Shown piece after piece: positions 32,601-44,600 of a stretch of DNA of 64,000 bases. The stretch lies in contig NW_024609884.1 in NCBI RefSeq assembly GCF_016920785.2, positions 31,850,080 to 31,914,079 of the forward strand, read 5' to 3'. This stretch comes from Ixodes scapularis. Taxonomy: Eukaryota; Arthropoda; Arachnida; Ixodida; Ixodidae. The first letter of the stretch is position 1. Every line of letters starts with the position of its first letter. The notes below the pieces were generated by a model that did no database searches, was not told the origin of the DNA, and was given only the letters and a program-made list of their open reading frames with translations. The translations under genes were made by a program, and so were the position numbers.

Positions 32601-35600
32601 GACCATTGCGTGGGCACTCGACTTGTGCTCGTGACAATTGCTAGCTCGAGAAGCATTCGGGTTGTGACCCGTGTCCAATCGCTGCAACGGCGACAACAGC
32701 CGAGCCATAACAATGTCTGGAACTCAGCGCGTGTCCTGCGCTTTGCCAACCCCAGCGCGTGGCTATGATCAACACTGGCGGCATATAATCGGCTCCAGAT
32801 CACGTGGCCGCTTGTTCTGGCTGAGAGTTGAGGGGGTGAACGCGGCTCATTTTTCTTTAATTTTTTTCTGAGTCTTCTATTGCGTGGGGTGAAAAACGAA
32901 CGCGTGTTTTATAGGTCATTAACGTCAGGGATCCGTTTTAAGCGGTATTTGCGCAAAGTACAAAAATTGTTGCATTGCTCCTTTAACAATTTCGCTTTTT
33001 CCTTGCTGGCTTATGTTTCTTTGCTATTTGGTTCAAACTGAACTGTCAGTGGTTCAAGCATGAAACTAGAGAATTTATGATTAGCAGTGTCATGACATAT
33101 TTCATGTAAGTTGTAATTTAGCATATATTAGGCTTCTCTTCTGATTTTCCCATTTCTTGATGTTGAGAATCTGGAAAAATATCTGCTGCCTCTTTTCTGT
33201 GCCATTTGGCACAGATGTGTGGGAGTGGCTAAGAAGACATTTTAGCATTGGCATTTTAGCCACTCCCATGCGTATAAAGCTAAGCGGTGTTTAGCATTGC
33301 AGCATTCCATAGCAGCAGTGACATTGTATGGGGAACTTGGTCCATATTCCTAGGAATGATATTCAGTTAAAAAGGGGTGTAACAGCATACACTATTCGAA
33401 AGGTTTGGACATTGGAAACCCATTGCTGTAAGTTTGTTTCGGTGGTTTCTTTTTCGTCTTTTCTGATTTATTTTAGGTTACATGCTTCAATTATAGTGCT
33501 ATAAATTGACTATCTTTCAGTGATGGGTTCTAAAAATTTCTTGAACCCTTACTTTTTCCATTTTTTTCAGTCTTACTCATCTCAACTGAACCTACCTCCA
33601 ATTCAACTGACCATTCGGTTCACTTACCTTATCAACGACTGGTCTTTTTATATCTGGCCTCATCCTCCGCCTGGTAAGTTAAATGGTAAACTAAACTATG
33701 TGCATTTTTGTACCCCATCATTCTGTGCACCGGCCTTGCACCCGGAGGATCAAATGTTCAAACCCATCTGAGGCAGTAATAATCTGAATCTGATTAAGAG
33801 GGGGCGCACCTCAGAGCCCCATAGAGAATACATGAGGTTTTTCACCAAATTAAAAAAATTCTCACATAATAACGGCTGCGCGGATCTTCTTGAAAATTTC
33901 GGCTTTAAAGACATTGAGTCATTATCGAGACACTAAACGCAACAGATGTTTCGTCATAAATTTAATTATATTCTTTAAAAAATCATGAAAATGGTCAAAA
34001 TCGACTAATTCGGCACTCTTGCGTTCGGAGCGAATTTACAAAATTATCTAAATTCAAACATAAGAAGAATTGCGTTTAATGTCTTCTAAATTTATTACGG
34101 AATCGAATAATATTCAAATTATTCATGTAAGTCGATTTGTTCCGTAACTACAGCAAATATAAAGAACCAAGGTGTCGGTGCTTGTTTTCGTCGTTTTTAA
34201 GGTACCTCTCTCTCCCGTGCGGTGGCGCTCGCTGTCCACGATATGCGAAATCGTCCGTTCGGAGATCGGCCGGATCGGCACTGTGCGAGGTGTTCTTCCG
34301 CGGCCGTATTCCGCGCCCGTATCCTGTTTCATTCTGCACGCCGAGGCGTCAGTGTGCGTGTCTTGCTTTCCTGGTTCTCGCTGGGTAGGTCTCCGTGTTT
34401 TCGCAGGTGGCAAATTCACCTTGGAGCTATGGGTCGAAGACAACCGTCCTGTGGCAAGCGGACCGCGAGGTGTTCCACAACCTCGCGGTCCGTCAACGCG
34501 TTGTGCTTGTTTCTACTTTTTTTTTTTTTCTTTTAAAAACGGGCTTTTTTTTTTTTGACGCAAAGTTTTATTTTATCGTTATCCTTCACACAAACGTCCT
34601 TCGGCCTTGGGGTCGTGGAAATTGGGGATGAAGCGTGCACAGAGTAGATCGTTGTTTGCCTCCTTTTTATTTTTCACGGACGTCCTGTGACCTCCGTACG
34701 GTTCGTGGTCACCACAATCTAACGCGGGGAAAAACGGGTCGCCTGCTCTGTAGTCAGGGTATTCCTAGGGGAGGGTGATAACTCGCTGTTCTTCTGGAAA
34801 TTCACATATCACCCAAAAAGGTGACATGGGTAATGATTACGGTATGTTTTTTTCCGGTGTTTATTTTGAGCGAAAATCGGTGCATGTTTTTCGGTGCTTA
34901 TTTTTTAATCACCAGTGTATTATGGGTTGAACGTCTTGTGATGACGCTAAAAAGCGTTGATAACCAAAGAAAAATGCGATTGGACAAGAACATTTCAAAT
35001 TTCCAATTCTATTCACATATCCATTACGCTCTTCTCGTGGGAGCATCTATCCTGACGAAAAATGCCAAAGTCATTGAGCTGTGAACGCATACTCAGTGTA
35101 CAATCTTTCGGCCTAGAGAGGTATTGCGCACGCTCGAACGCGCTTCACAGCCCAGTAGACGAAGTTGGTGGCACCCAGAAGGCGAGTTCTTGAATGGTCT
35201 GTAGTAGGCAAAAGAAACAAATAACAATCAACGCATATCAGCTCTTCAAGCGAAGAAGCGCGTTTCTAAGGTCAATGGTTCCGGACGGCACTAATGTTGT
35301 TGGCGTTGTCGTAAGATGACGTCAGTTCATACGAACTGACGTCATCTTACGTGATGACGTGACACAAACACGTCATCTTACATGATCTCGTTACACGAAA
35401 TGACGTCATCTTACGTGATCACGCTGCACGAAATGACGCCATCTTACGTGACCACGTAACACGTCATCTTGTAAGTCAACCTCTCCCCACAGCAGCGCGC
35501 TCCGCGCTTTCCGGGCCCGTGCAGTGCTGTAGTCGAAAGCAAGCTCCCTATGGCAAGCGAAAGCTTCTGAAGTCTCACATTGAGAATACTCGCTAGCGAC

Positions 35601-38600
35601 CGTCTGTGGAAGCTTCGCACGTTGAGGTTTTTGTCGAGATCGAGCCATCGTGTTCCATTAACTATAGTTGAAGTTATCGTTCAATAAAGCCCTAAAAAAT
35701 ATGAATGTAGTTGGTGTAGACATCAAGATCTAATCAAAAATGCGGTTTGACGTCAATTAACGTGCATATACAAGTGTAGAAAAAAATGAGTTATTTGTGC
35801 ATAGATGTTTAAAAAAGTGTTTATTATTCAACATAGGACTTTGGGAGAAGGATGTGTTCAGATTTTTCTTCATGAGCGCAAATATACCTGACGCAATAAA
35901 TAGTGACGATTTCATCGTCCCAGTGGTGAGCAGGTGATTTCTTGCTCGAAACAATGATGCCATTTCATAAACCAAGTTCTGTGACATATGCTTTTCCAAT
36001 GTCTGGTCACTATTTTGTAAACCTTTCAGTCCAAACGAGTATACTTCTGTTTGTTTTTGTTAGCTTAGGAGGGGGTCACAGAGCCTATCTCTTTGTCTTC
36101 CTCTAGGACAGACGTACAGAGTTATACCGCAACACGCATCTGTGGAACACACAGAGCTAGCGCTCTCCTGTTGGCGGTACAGTAGCAGACGACACAACGC
36201 AGCTCCGTAGTCTATCGAGGGCACGGCTAGCCGCGGCCCGTAGCGCGACCGTTCAGACTTGGGAAATGGTTTTGAAGAACCGAGAAATGGTATCTTGTGT
36301 ACAATAATCACATGTCGTTAGTATACTAGTATTCTACTTGCTAAGCCAAATAAATATTTGCAGCTTGTGAGAATATGTTTGCGTGACGATTTACCGTTCA
36401 CACTCCTGACGGATGTTAGCGAGTCCTTCATGTTCGTGGCTCGCAGTTATCGGTACCCCCTCGGAGTGACTTCACCATATATATTTTTTTCTTGCTTGCA
36501 GGACATCATAAAAATCACAAACACGCGAGAAAAAAAAAATCTTATGAGTACGCGTGATTTTGAGCTTCGCAGCTCTAAAGATGCCCGGTAAATGTCGTCC
36601 AGTCTGTTTTGTCTATACTCCGTTTCACCGTAATTTGGCAACCCTCAGTCGCGGAGCAAAGCACGTGACAGCTACTTTTACGAGCAGTACTATGGCACCT
36701 GCAGCGCGTCTCCGACAGGTGTGGTTAGCGTCTTATGCTGGCCATACATCAAAAGTTGTCCCGAAGTGCAACAAATGACGTCACAGAAGACGGAGTGTCA
36801 CGCTGTTGCATCTCGCGATCCTGGCAATTCATCGTAGAAATGCTGGCGAAAACCACGAGGGAACACGAGTGTCGCTGTCGTCATGGCGTCCCAACGAAAG
36901 GCAATTATACAATTTCGACGTTTTTGTAATTCGGTAATTTAAATTACTGTATATAATTTTTAAGAAAGTAAAGACATCATAACCAAATAGGAACTTCCGT
37001 GCCAAAACATGCAGTGCGAAGTGAAGACAACTACTATCTTTTTTTTTTTTTTCTTGATGTCTACAAAAAAAAAAAAGGCTATGCAGCATCGATCCTACCG
37101 TTTTTTTGTTGTTTTTTTCGCACATTATGTGATGTCCTCTAACACGAAAGTACCGACGTAAAAGCGCTGTAGAGACGATATAAAAACAAAAATTTAAGGG
37201 AATCGAGCTTTGTAGTAAACGGAAAAAAATAAATAATTAACGACTTTTTACGGTAAACACTTCACCTCTAAGTAGAACTTCAAAAAAGTGACGGTTACGC
37301 GCTTTCATGCCCATTTCAACAAAGTTGGGAGAACGATGTATTGCATCTTGTGAATAGACATGTGGAGCAGCATGTTTATGTTAGAGGCATTGTGTGTAAT
37401 CGCTGCGCAGTACCTGCCAAAAGAAGATATTATTTGGGCAGTCTCAACCGTTTCCGTCTGTGTGTGCTACGAATACAGCAACTCTTTTCGTAGAAGAAGT
37501 GATGAGGAAATGGCGTGCCCTTGATGATACGATTGTGATTATGAAATAAAATTTTTAATCAGCCAATAATTGCGACCTGTCCGGTCGCCTGGAACCCCGA
37601 CAACAACTATCGTTCTCTGGAAACTTCATTCTAATATTTACACGTTTTGTGGAGTTCATCGAGCGAATAAGAATGTTCCAACGATGAGCTAAACCTACAC
37701 GAGTTCCCCAATCCAACTCGGCGCTTTTGAATTTTAGCGCCGTAGATAGTTCTGCGAACAGAGTATACTTCTGTGCAAATATTCGTCTAACAGTTTTGCA
37801 ACGTTGGAAAGCATCGGAATGATTCAGAATCACTGCGGAGTTGATACTCGGGAAGATAAGACGGGCACTTGGGAGAAACGGACCGTGGCATTTGAGACAG
37901 GGGCACAACCGGGGGACAAACGTGCTACAATCGCATACCCTTCCAAGGTCATCGCTTGGGCGACCGCGCGCGCGCCCAAGAAACCTTTCTTTTCTTCTTT
38001 TTAGGGGTGGTGGGGGGGGGGGGGGAGGGGGGGGGGGGGGGGGAGTGGTGTAGGCGCTGATTGTCTTCCTCCTTTGTGGCTTTTGACAGACGCACAACGA
38101 GACTGGCAGAACAAGCGCATGATTCATTTCTTTCGATGGAGGCGTTCTGTCTGTGTATGCGAACATGATTTTTTCCCCCTTTTAGTAGTTAGTTGTTCTT
38201 GCCTTGACTCGGGTCCCAGTGGGTGCGTTGTCGTTGTATGCCCACTATTTTTTTTTTAGTTTATGGTAGTTTTTGCGCTGATGGGGTATCAAGGTAGACA
38301 AAAAGTAAAAAAAATAAAATAGCGCCTCGACAAAAAAAAAAAAAAGAAAAGTTTTTGCGATCAGGAACGTTTTCAAAGCCATTTTAGGAGCCTGCGGTGT
38401 TACCACAGGTGCAGGATTGAGAGCGTAACCCACGCACTTGAAGAGAAGGGGAAGCTCTCGTCTTATTGGAACTCTCTTTTATGGGTTTCCACGTCGCGAT
38501 TGTCCTTCAAAATCAACTGTCATTTATTTCTCGCTCGTGGCTTTCAAGTACTGGAAGCCACGACTCGAGCCACAATAGTTTTGCGAAATCAAGGTTTCGC

Positions 38601-41600
38601 TGAAATGGATAACTCTCACGTACAGTTCGACGCGCAATACCTTTGCCGTATTGACTCGCGAGAGATGCCCCCAACACGGCTGAGTATGGCGGTGCTCCAG
38701 ACCTAACATCTAAATTTTGTTGCCTTACCTGTTACTATTTCGCGCCCATTTTGAGCCATATCAAAATGAAAGCGCATGATGAAATAAAAGTCACACTCGT
38801 TTTCCGCTCGATGGAAATTTCACGCCAGCTCGCTGTCTTTGCTGGTACCTTGAGCGTTTCCCAGCAATACGGAGAGTTAAAAAAACAAAAAAGAAAAAAA
38901 AAAAAAAACACGTACGATGGCATCCTTTCCGGGATGAGGACGATTCGTCACATGCGCATTCGTCACAGGACGATTGGTCACAGGATGATTCGTCACATAG
39001 GAACATTTGTCACAGGATGACTCGTCATGCGGGCAACTGGTCTCATTGATCGAGCAGGGGACGATAGTAAATTGTAAATTTCAACATCTGCCCACATACC
39101 CTGATGAGGAGTTTCACAATTTTCCACTGTCACGTAAACCAATGGTTATATAAACTAATATTACAATACTCATCCGCTTTTCCTTTCATTATATTACGGG
39201 TCTTCAGCAGGTTGATCTCAGTTGCAGGCTTGAACGAGCAATAATCCGACTGGCAGCCAAATTAGTTTTTAGTTTTGCCTTGCATACACCTATTCGACAA
39301 AACCAACAAGTATCGGAATTCCTTCTGCCGAATGTGTACGAGTACCCCTCGTGCAGCATCATGGCTCTCTCTGTTGCGATCACCTCCATCCTTTTGAATG
39401 TAGTTCAAAAATAGTCGCTCTTCTATGGCCTCCGCATTCACCGTTCAGGACGGACCCAGATAGCTAGAACGTCTGTTACAAATTCTTTGACCTCGAGAAG
39501 CGAAAGACATGCTAAGATAAGAAGTGACCGACTTTCTGAGGCCCAACCAACATTCAATGTTCGGGACCGAATCAGAAGCTAAAACGTTCCTTACAAATTC
39601 TTCGCCTTTGTCCGCCCGAACCAAATTGAACAATACATTTTTGGGGGGACGAACTATTGTGAGACCGGTTGGCCGCGTGACGAGTCATCCTATGACGAAT
39701 GTTCCTGTGTGACGAATCGTCCTGTGACCAATCGTCCTGTGACGAGTGTGCATGTGACGAATGGACCGTATCCCATCCTTTGCACACTCATTACTTCTAT
39801 AACACTGAGCCACCTCGTATCCTTTTGTTTTTCTTTCATGGTACTAATTTCTTTCTGCGCATTACGGCTGTTACGACGCTAAGTCTGTCTGCCCTTCGAA
39901 TTTAAACTTAGGCTCAGATCAGGGACGAACCAGTTTAAATCAGGAAAATATAATTAACACTGTAGCAAAGTAAATCTATCATATCGATCGGAAATACGAT
40001 TTGGCACATTCCATCTGAACACATATTGTGCACAGCGAATGCAATAGCGAGTCAGCGTGCAAAACGCCGCCACACTGAGCTACCATAACATCTCAGCGAT
40101 TTTTGCATAGCACCGAGCACGGAAAAGAGAAAACAGTTATTCATTCACATAAACGAAGCAAATTTATTTAAAGCCCGGACACTCCGTACGTCCAATCTAG
40201 CTAAGGTTATCAATAGACTCGACCATGTCATTTGTCGAAACAGATAAAAGACGTTGGCAAAAATTATTAGACTGAATAAGTGAATCTAACGCACGTATTT
40301 TACCAACCGACGGTCGCGTGCCTTCAATACCCTTTCCAATTGTCATTGCGCACCTTGGACACACTTTGGGAAGCAATGCATATTTACATCGCCGCCCGAG
40401 GTCTCCATTAAACGTGTAGTGCTGACCCAAATAAAATGCTAACCTGACTCTCAATCGCTCACCGCAAAGGACGATTTCGAACAGGCGGTACTGTAGGTCA
40501 CTTGAGATAAAAAAAAAAAAAAGAAAAACAAGCTATAGAAACGAGCGTCGTAAAAAAGGGGACCGGCATTTTTATTCCTACCTCCGAACAGAAACGAGCG
40601 CCACCCACTGCATCACACAGCGCAGAGGCCGGACTCGGTCACCGCGCGTACATACCAAGCGCGCGCGAGGGATGCAGAAACTTCCTCCGCCGGGAGAACA
40701 CGGCAGATTTCGGGATCTATTTCACGCAGCGGATAACGCGGGCCTTTTCACACCTCGATACTGGCGCCATCTAGAAGTTGCGCGTTCAACCACGTTTCGA
40801 GCCGCGCGCCATCTGGTGGCTGAAACGGACGAATAAATAGAGGTACCGCGCCCTCTTAAGGCTAGTTACTATTGGCATGTTATTTGGGCACACATTGATG
40901 AACATATGTGGACTGAAATAATTCCCAATCTGCCGCTATGGCATTGCTCATAACTAGGGTTACATGTTTTTGATGCCGCGATAAACTCCGAAAAGTAACC
41001 CCCGAGTGGTTTTATCAAATTCGGGGTAAACCGGGAAACCCCAGACTGGAACTCTCCTCGAATAAGAAAAGCCCAAGCTTTGCGGAAAGAAATCTTTATC
41101 TACAGCTTTATTTCGTGATGACCCGTAAGCAGAGTAAAAAAAAAAAAAAAAGAAATTGTGTTTAGAAAAAGTATTTAAATAAATCAGACTTGTTTTATTT
41201 AAATCAGTTTGATTTTATTTAAATCATTATAGCTAAAAAGTGATTCTTTATCACTAGATGTATTTTTTTTACATGGCAGACTGATTGATCAATCATTCCG
41301 ATGACTGATAACAATGCGGAAAAAAGATTTATTGTAACTAACTTTTTATTGGTGTAGTCCCCGCCACACTAAAACAGCTTGATTTTTTGGCCAGTTAATC
41401 GCCATACATGGACGGTGGTGATGTGAAATTGCACACACCGTAGGAGGTGTTGCTATTTGTTACGCCTTTGGTGAACTATAAACGTTATATTCGCATGGTG
41501 TTTCGCTTTGCCCGGCTATTTATAGCTTTGAAATCCGCGCGCATGATGCTCACTTTGCATACCGGCCGCTCTAGTGGTAGTGTCAAAGGGGAGCACTTGC

Positions 41601-44600
41601 TCTTCCGATTCAGAATTCCAGCACTTCTAGAAGTTTAATTCAGAAGATGAGAACTCATCATCTGAGGGAAAAGCTTTGTAAAGTTCATCCAGTTAGGAAT
41701 CTAAAGCCGCTAAAATGTTGTGAAAGTGGACGCACCAAAATGAAACTGAATGGAAGAAAGGAGTCAATTTTTCGCCCTTAGTATTTTCATTTAATGCTTC
41801 GATACACCTAAACAGCTTGCAAGCATTATACGTGCTCCCACTAGATAATTAGAGAAAAACCTTTTCATTTACTTTTGTTATACTATTCCTTTGAAAACAA
41901 AATCCGACCTCTAAAAACCATCTTTTGAAAAAAACAAACAAAAAAACTGACCGTCAACGGGTTCAAAGCTTTATTTGCTTTTTTTTTGTATGTTCTGACT
42001 TGATTGCAATAGAACGTTACGTAACTGACGAATGAAACGGAAGTTAGGAATCAAACTTGGTGCTCATATTTGATTAGAAAGGCATGGTTTTGTGCTCGTA
42101 TTTGGCCTATACTTTGTTTCAGCTTCCGTCCGAGCGCAGCCAAAGGCTGAGGGACGGTTTGCAACTTCGAGAGAGCATTCCTACGCATTACAAAGTAGTC
42201 CGCAAAAGTAATTTTTTTTCAAGTAACTGTTTTGTGCGTAAACATTGCATAACATTCCAGATGTGTACTGCTGAGGATGATTTGCAACGAAAGGAATTAA
42301 ATATCTGAAGTTTGTTTTTATTAATATATCTAAAGAGTAATGCTATATGCACTCCGGAGTGCAGCTCGGCCGGAAATTGCTAAATGCACTACGTTTGTCT
42401 TGTATAAAACGAATAGTCACAACGGGTTTGCTAAGCGGTGGCATAGCGTAGGGGTTAAGGTGTTCGCTCCGTACACAAGTGTACGGGGTTATAATCGTAA
42501 TGGGCCTACCTTTTTTTTTTTTTTGAACATTGTTTTGTTGAGGCATTTGGCGATATTTATATTTCTTTTTTTGCGATGAACACCGAATGTTGTCGACAAA
42601 ACTTTGCAGACTTCGCAGGTCGGGGACAGCGGGGCTTGGGTTGCCGGCTGGACGCCGCGAAGCGGCGTGTATTGGTTAACTTTTCTTATTAGCAGCCGCA
42701 TACTGTCGCCGCGAAGCGGCGTGAACGGAGGTGGGGGGCTGTGTTAACGAGCTCCCCAGTGATACACGCGCAGTTCGAAAAAGGGTGGCCAGAGCGGCAT
42801 AAGCTCTCCACGTAGTGCATATAGCAATTTCCGTCCAAAGTGCACTACGTAGTGCATATAGCATCGCTCATATGTAAATGCATGCGGTTTGGTGAAAACG
42901 CGTACATCTGCTGGCAACACGGCTGCAGCCTCGGTTCTCTGCAGCCCCCGGTTCTGTGTGATTTCGTTCCCGTAATGGCCAAATCATGTTCTTCGCTGCT
43001 TTCCTCACCGAGTCACTTCAGAACATCCTTTTGCAAAGGCACGTTCGAGCGTCAGGCGCGAGCGATCGTGATGAATGTCTACTTTCAAATTCGACAGGAG
43101 ACTCCGGCCGCGTCGTACCGTGAATGCGTTGTTAACAAGAAAAGCGTCCGGGCCACTACAATTCACTGATACACAGCGAAATCGGGACACCCCTTTACTT
43201 GCCGATCACATTGAACGCCGAGAAGCTGGTGGAAAGGGTTGTGCCTCGAGCTCTGGTATATCCAGACAATACAAGGAAACATCAACGGCCGGGTCATCGG
43301 GCACCTTGCAATGTTTACTTACATCCCGAAACTATGCCATATGCCAGACGGGTGGAAAGCTTGGACACAGATGCCAGCAGCCAGCCTACGTACTGACATA
43401 CCCTGTGACTAAACTTCAGATTGTGAAAGGGCACTTTTTAAACCTGTAGCAGACTATACCGTTGATACACCCGTAGCAGACGAAATACTCGGTGAGCGCG
43501 GGCGGTGCGGACGACCAGCGGCGCAGCGGAGTGATACAAAAGTGCAGGCGAGATCGCGTGACCTATTGCCGGCGTGTGATTGGCTCCGGTCACACGTAGC
43601 TTTAACTGCACTCGGACAAAAGCTGGAACGAAGTATTGTATAAATGTTTCTCGCTTGATTTTTTTAAAATTTAAGTACAAACAAATGCAATTAGAAAGTG
43701 TGAAGTATAGACAAGCAAAAATATTTCCATGGTATTTTTGTGGTAAAGGTTTGATATAAATCATCATAGTAGATCTGGTCTGATTTAAATCACGATTAAA
43801 GTCATCTTGATTTTTATTCTCCACCTTGTGTGGAGGATAGTTCGCACCGAACTGTCCTCGAGGTTGTTTCTTCGGGAACCATACCTCTTTCCAGTTTCTT
43901 TTATTGGACAAGAAGTTTTCCAAGGTACTATCGTGAGCAATATGAGAGGGAACAGCGGAGCGCGTGCCAAATAGCCTCGAACCCTACCCGTGGCGATACG
44001 CTGCGGCAGCTCTTGGAAAGAAGGTGGAGAGAGCGGTGCGCTTTCGTCTGCTAACGGCACCCCCGCCATGCTGGCTTTCCTCTCGCGCGGCACCTGATAA
44101 CGATGAACATTGCTAGGTGCTTTTATACGTCGTATCATTGATAGCTTTGCGAACTTGAAAAAGGAAGCTCGCGGCAGCGAGATGAAAACAGTTTTATTGA
44201 CGCCTGCCAATATAAAAGAAAGACAAAAAAATTAATACACAAGCAATGTGGAAGGAAAAGAAAAACACTGTCTGGAGTGTGAATACTTTTTTCTGTTCAG
44301 TGTGGCTTAAAGCGCGTCCTAAGCGCCGCCGGCCTGGATGACACATTCCATCCTGGAAGGCAGCGAAGCATAAAGGGCATCCACGAAGGTGCTGTCACTT
44401 TGAAGTCGCTCCCACTGTTCTTGAATTGCTCTCCAAAGTTCGTCGGCGTTTACGGTGTCCAGCGAGAGCTTCGAAAGATTTACTTTCATGCGACCCCAGA
44501 CTGGCTCGATAATATTTAGATCTATGCCCTTTGGGCACCATGGAAGGCGCATTACCCCTCGCTGATCCAGGAGGTCCGTCACGACTTTGGCTATATGAGC

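Larger units (their letters stand above)
42343..42861. mobile_element. TIR element carrying nested repeats
   Basis: The left end TGCTATATGCACTCCGGAGT with GGAAATTGCTAAATGCACTA pairs with the right end, which reversed reads TGCTATATGCACTACGTAGT and GGAAATTGCTATATGCACTA. The arms are about 55 bp and each contains the palindromic GCACTACGTAGTGC type core. Between them lie a tRNA-like SINE (42440-42525) and a CGCTTCGCGGCG fragment (42645-42780). Confidence 0.75.

Noticed and set aside
34123..34558. Overlapping frames of about 100-128 codons on both strands
   Set aside because: Six-frame openness in a GC-rich patch of intron 8, with no shared domain or splice context.
35406..35648. 80-codon - strand frame starting MARSRQKPQRAKLPQ
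   Set aside because: Half of it is translation of the TGACGTCA array; no homologue recognised and no good donor site.
37555..38166. 203-codon - strand frame with a long polyproline run
   Set aside because: The proline run is the complement of the poly-G tract; the rest shows no family similarity and lies in an intron.
38931..39048. CRISPR-like array of 15-bp repeats
   Set aside because: Units are too short and contiguous without spacers, the array is repeated inverted 600 bp away, and the genome is eukaryotic.
41170..43812. A single 2.6-kb element bounded by ATTTAAATCA repeats
   Set aside because: The two edges share motifs but I could not establish matching orientation or a target duplication.
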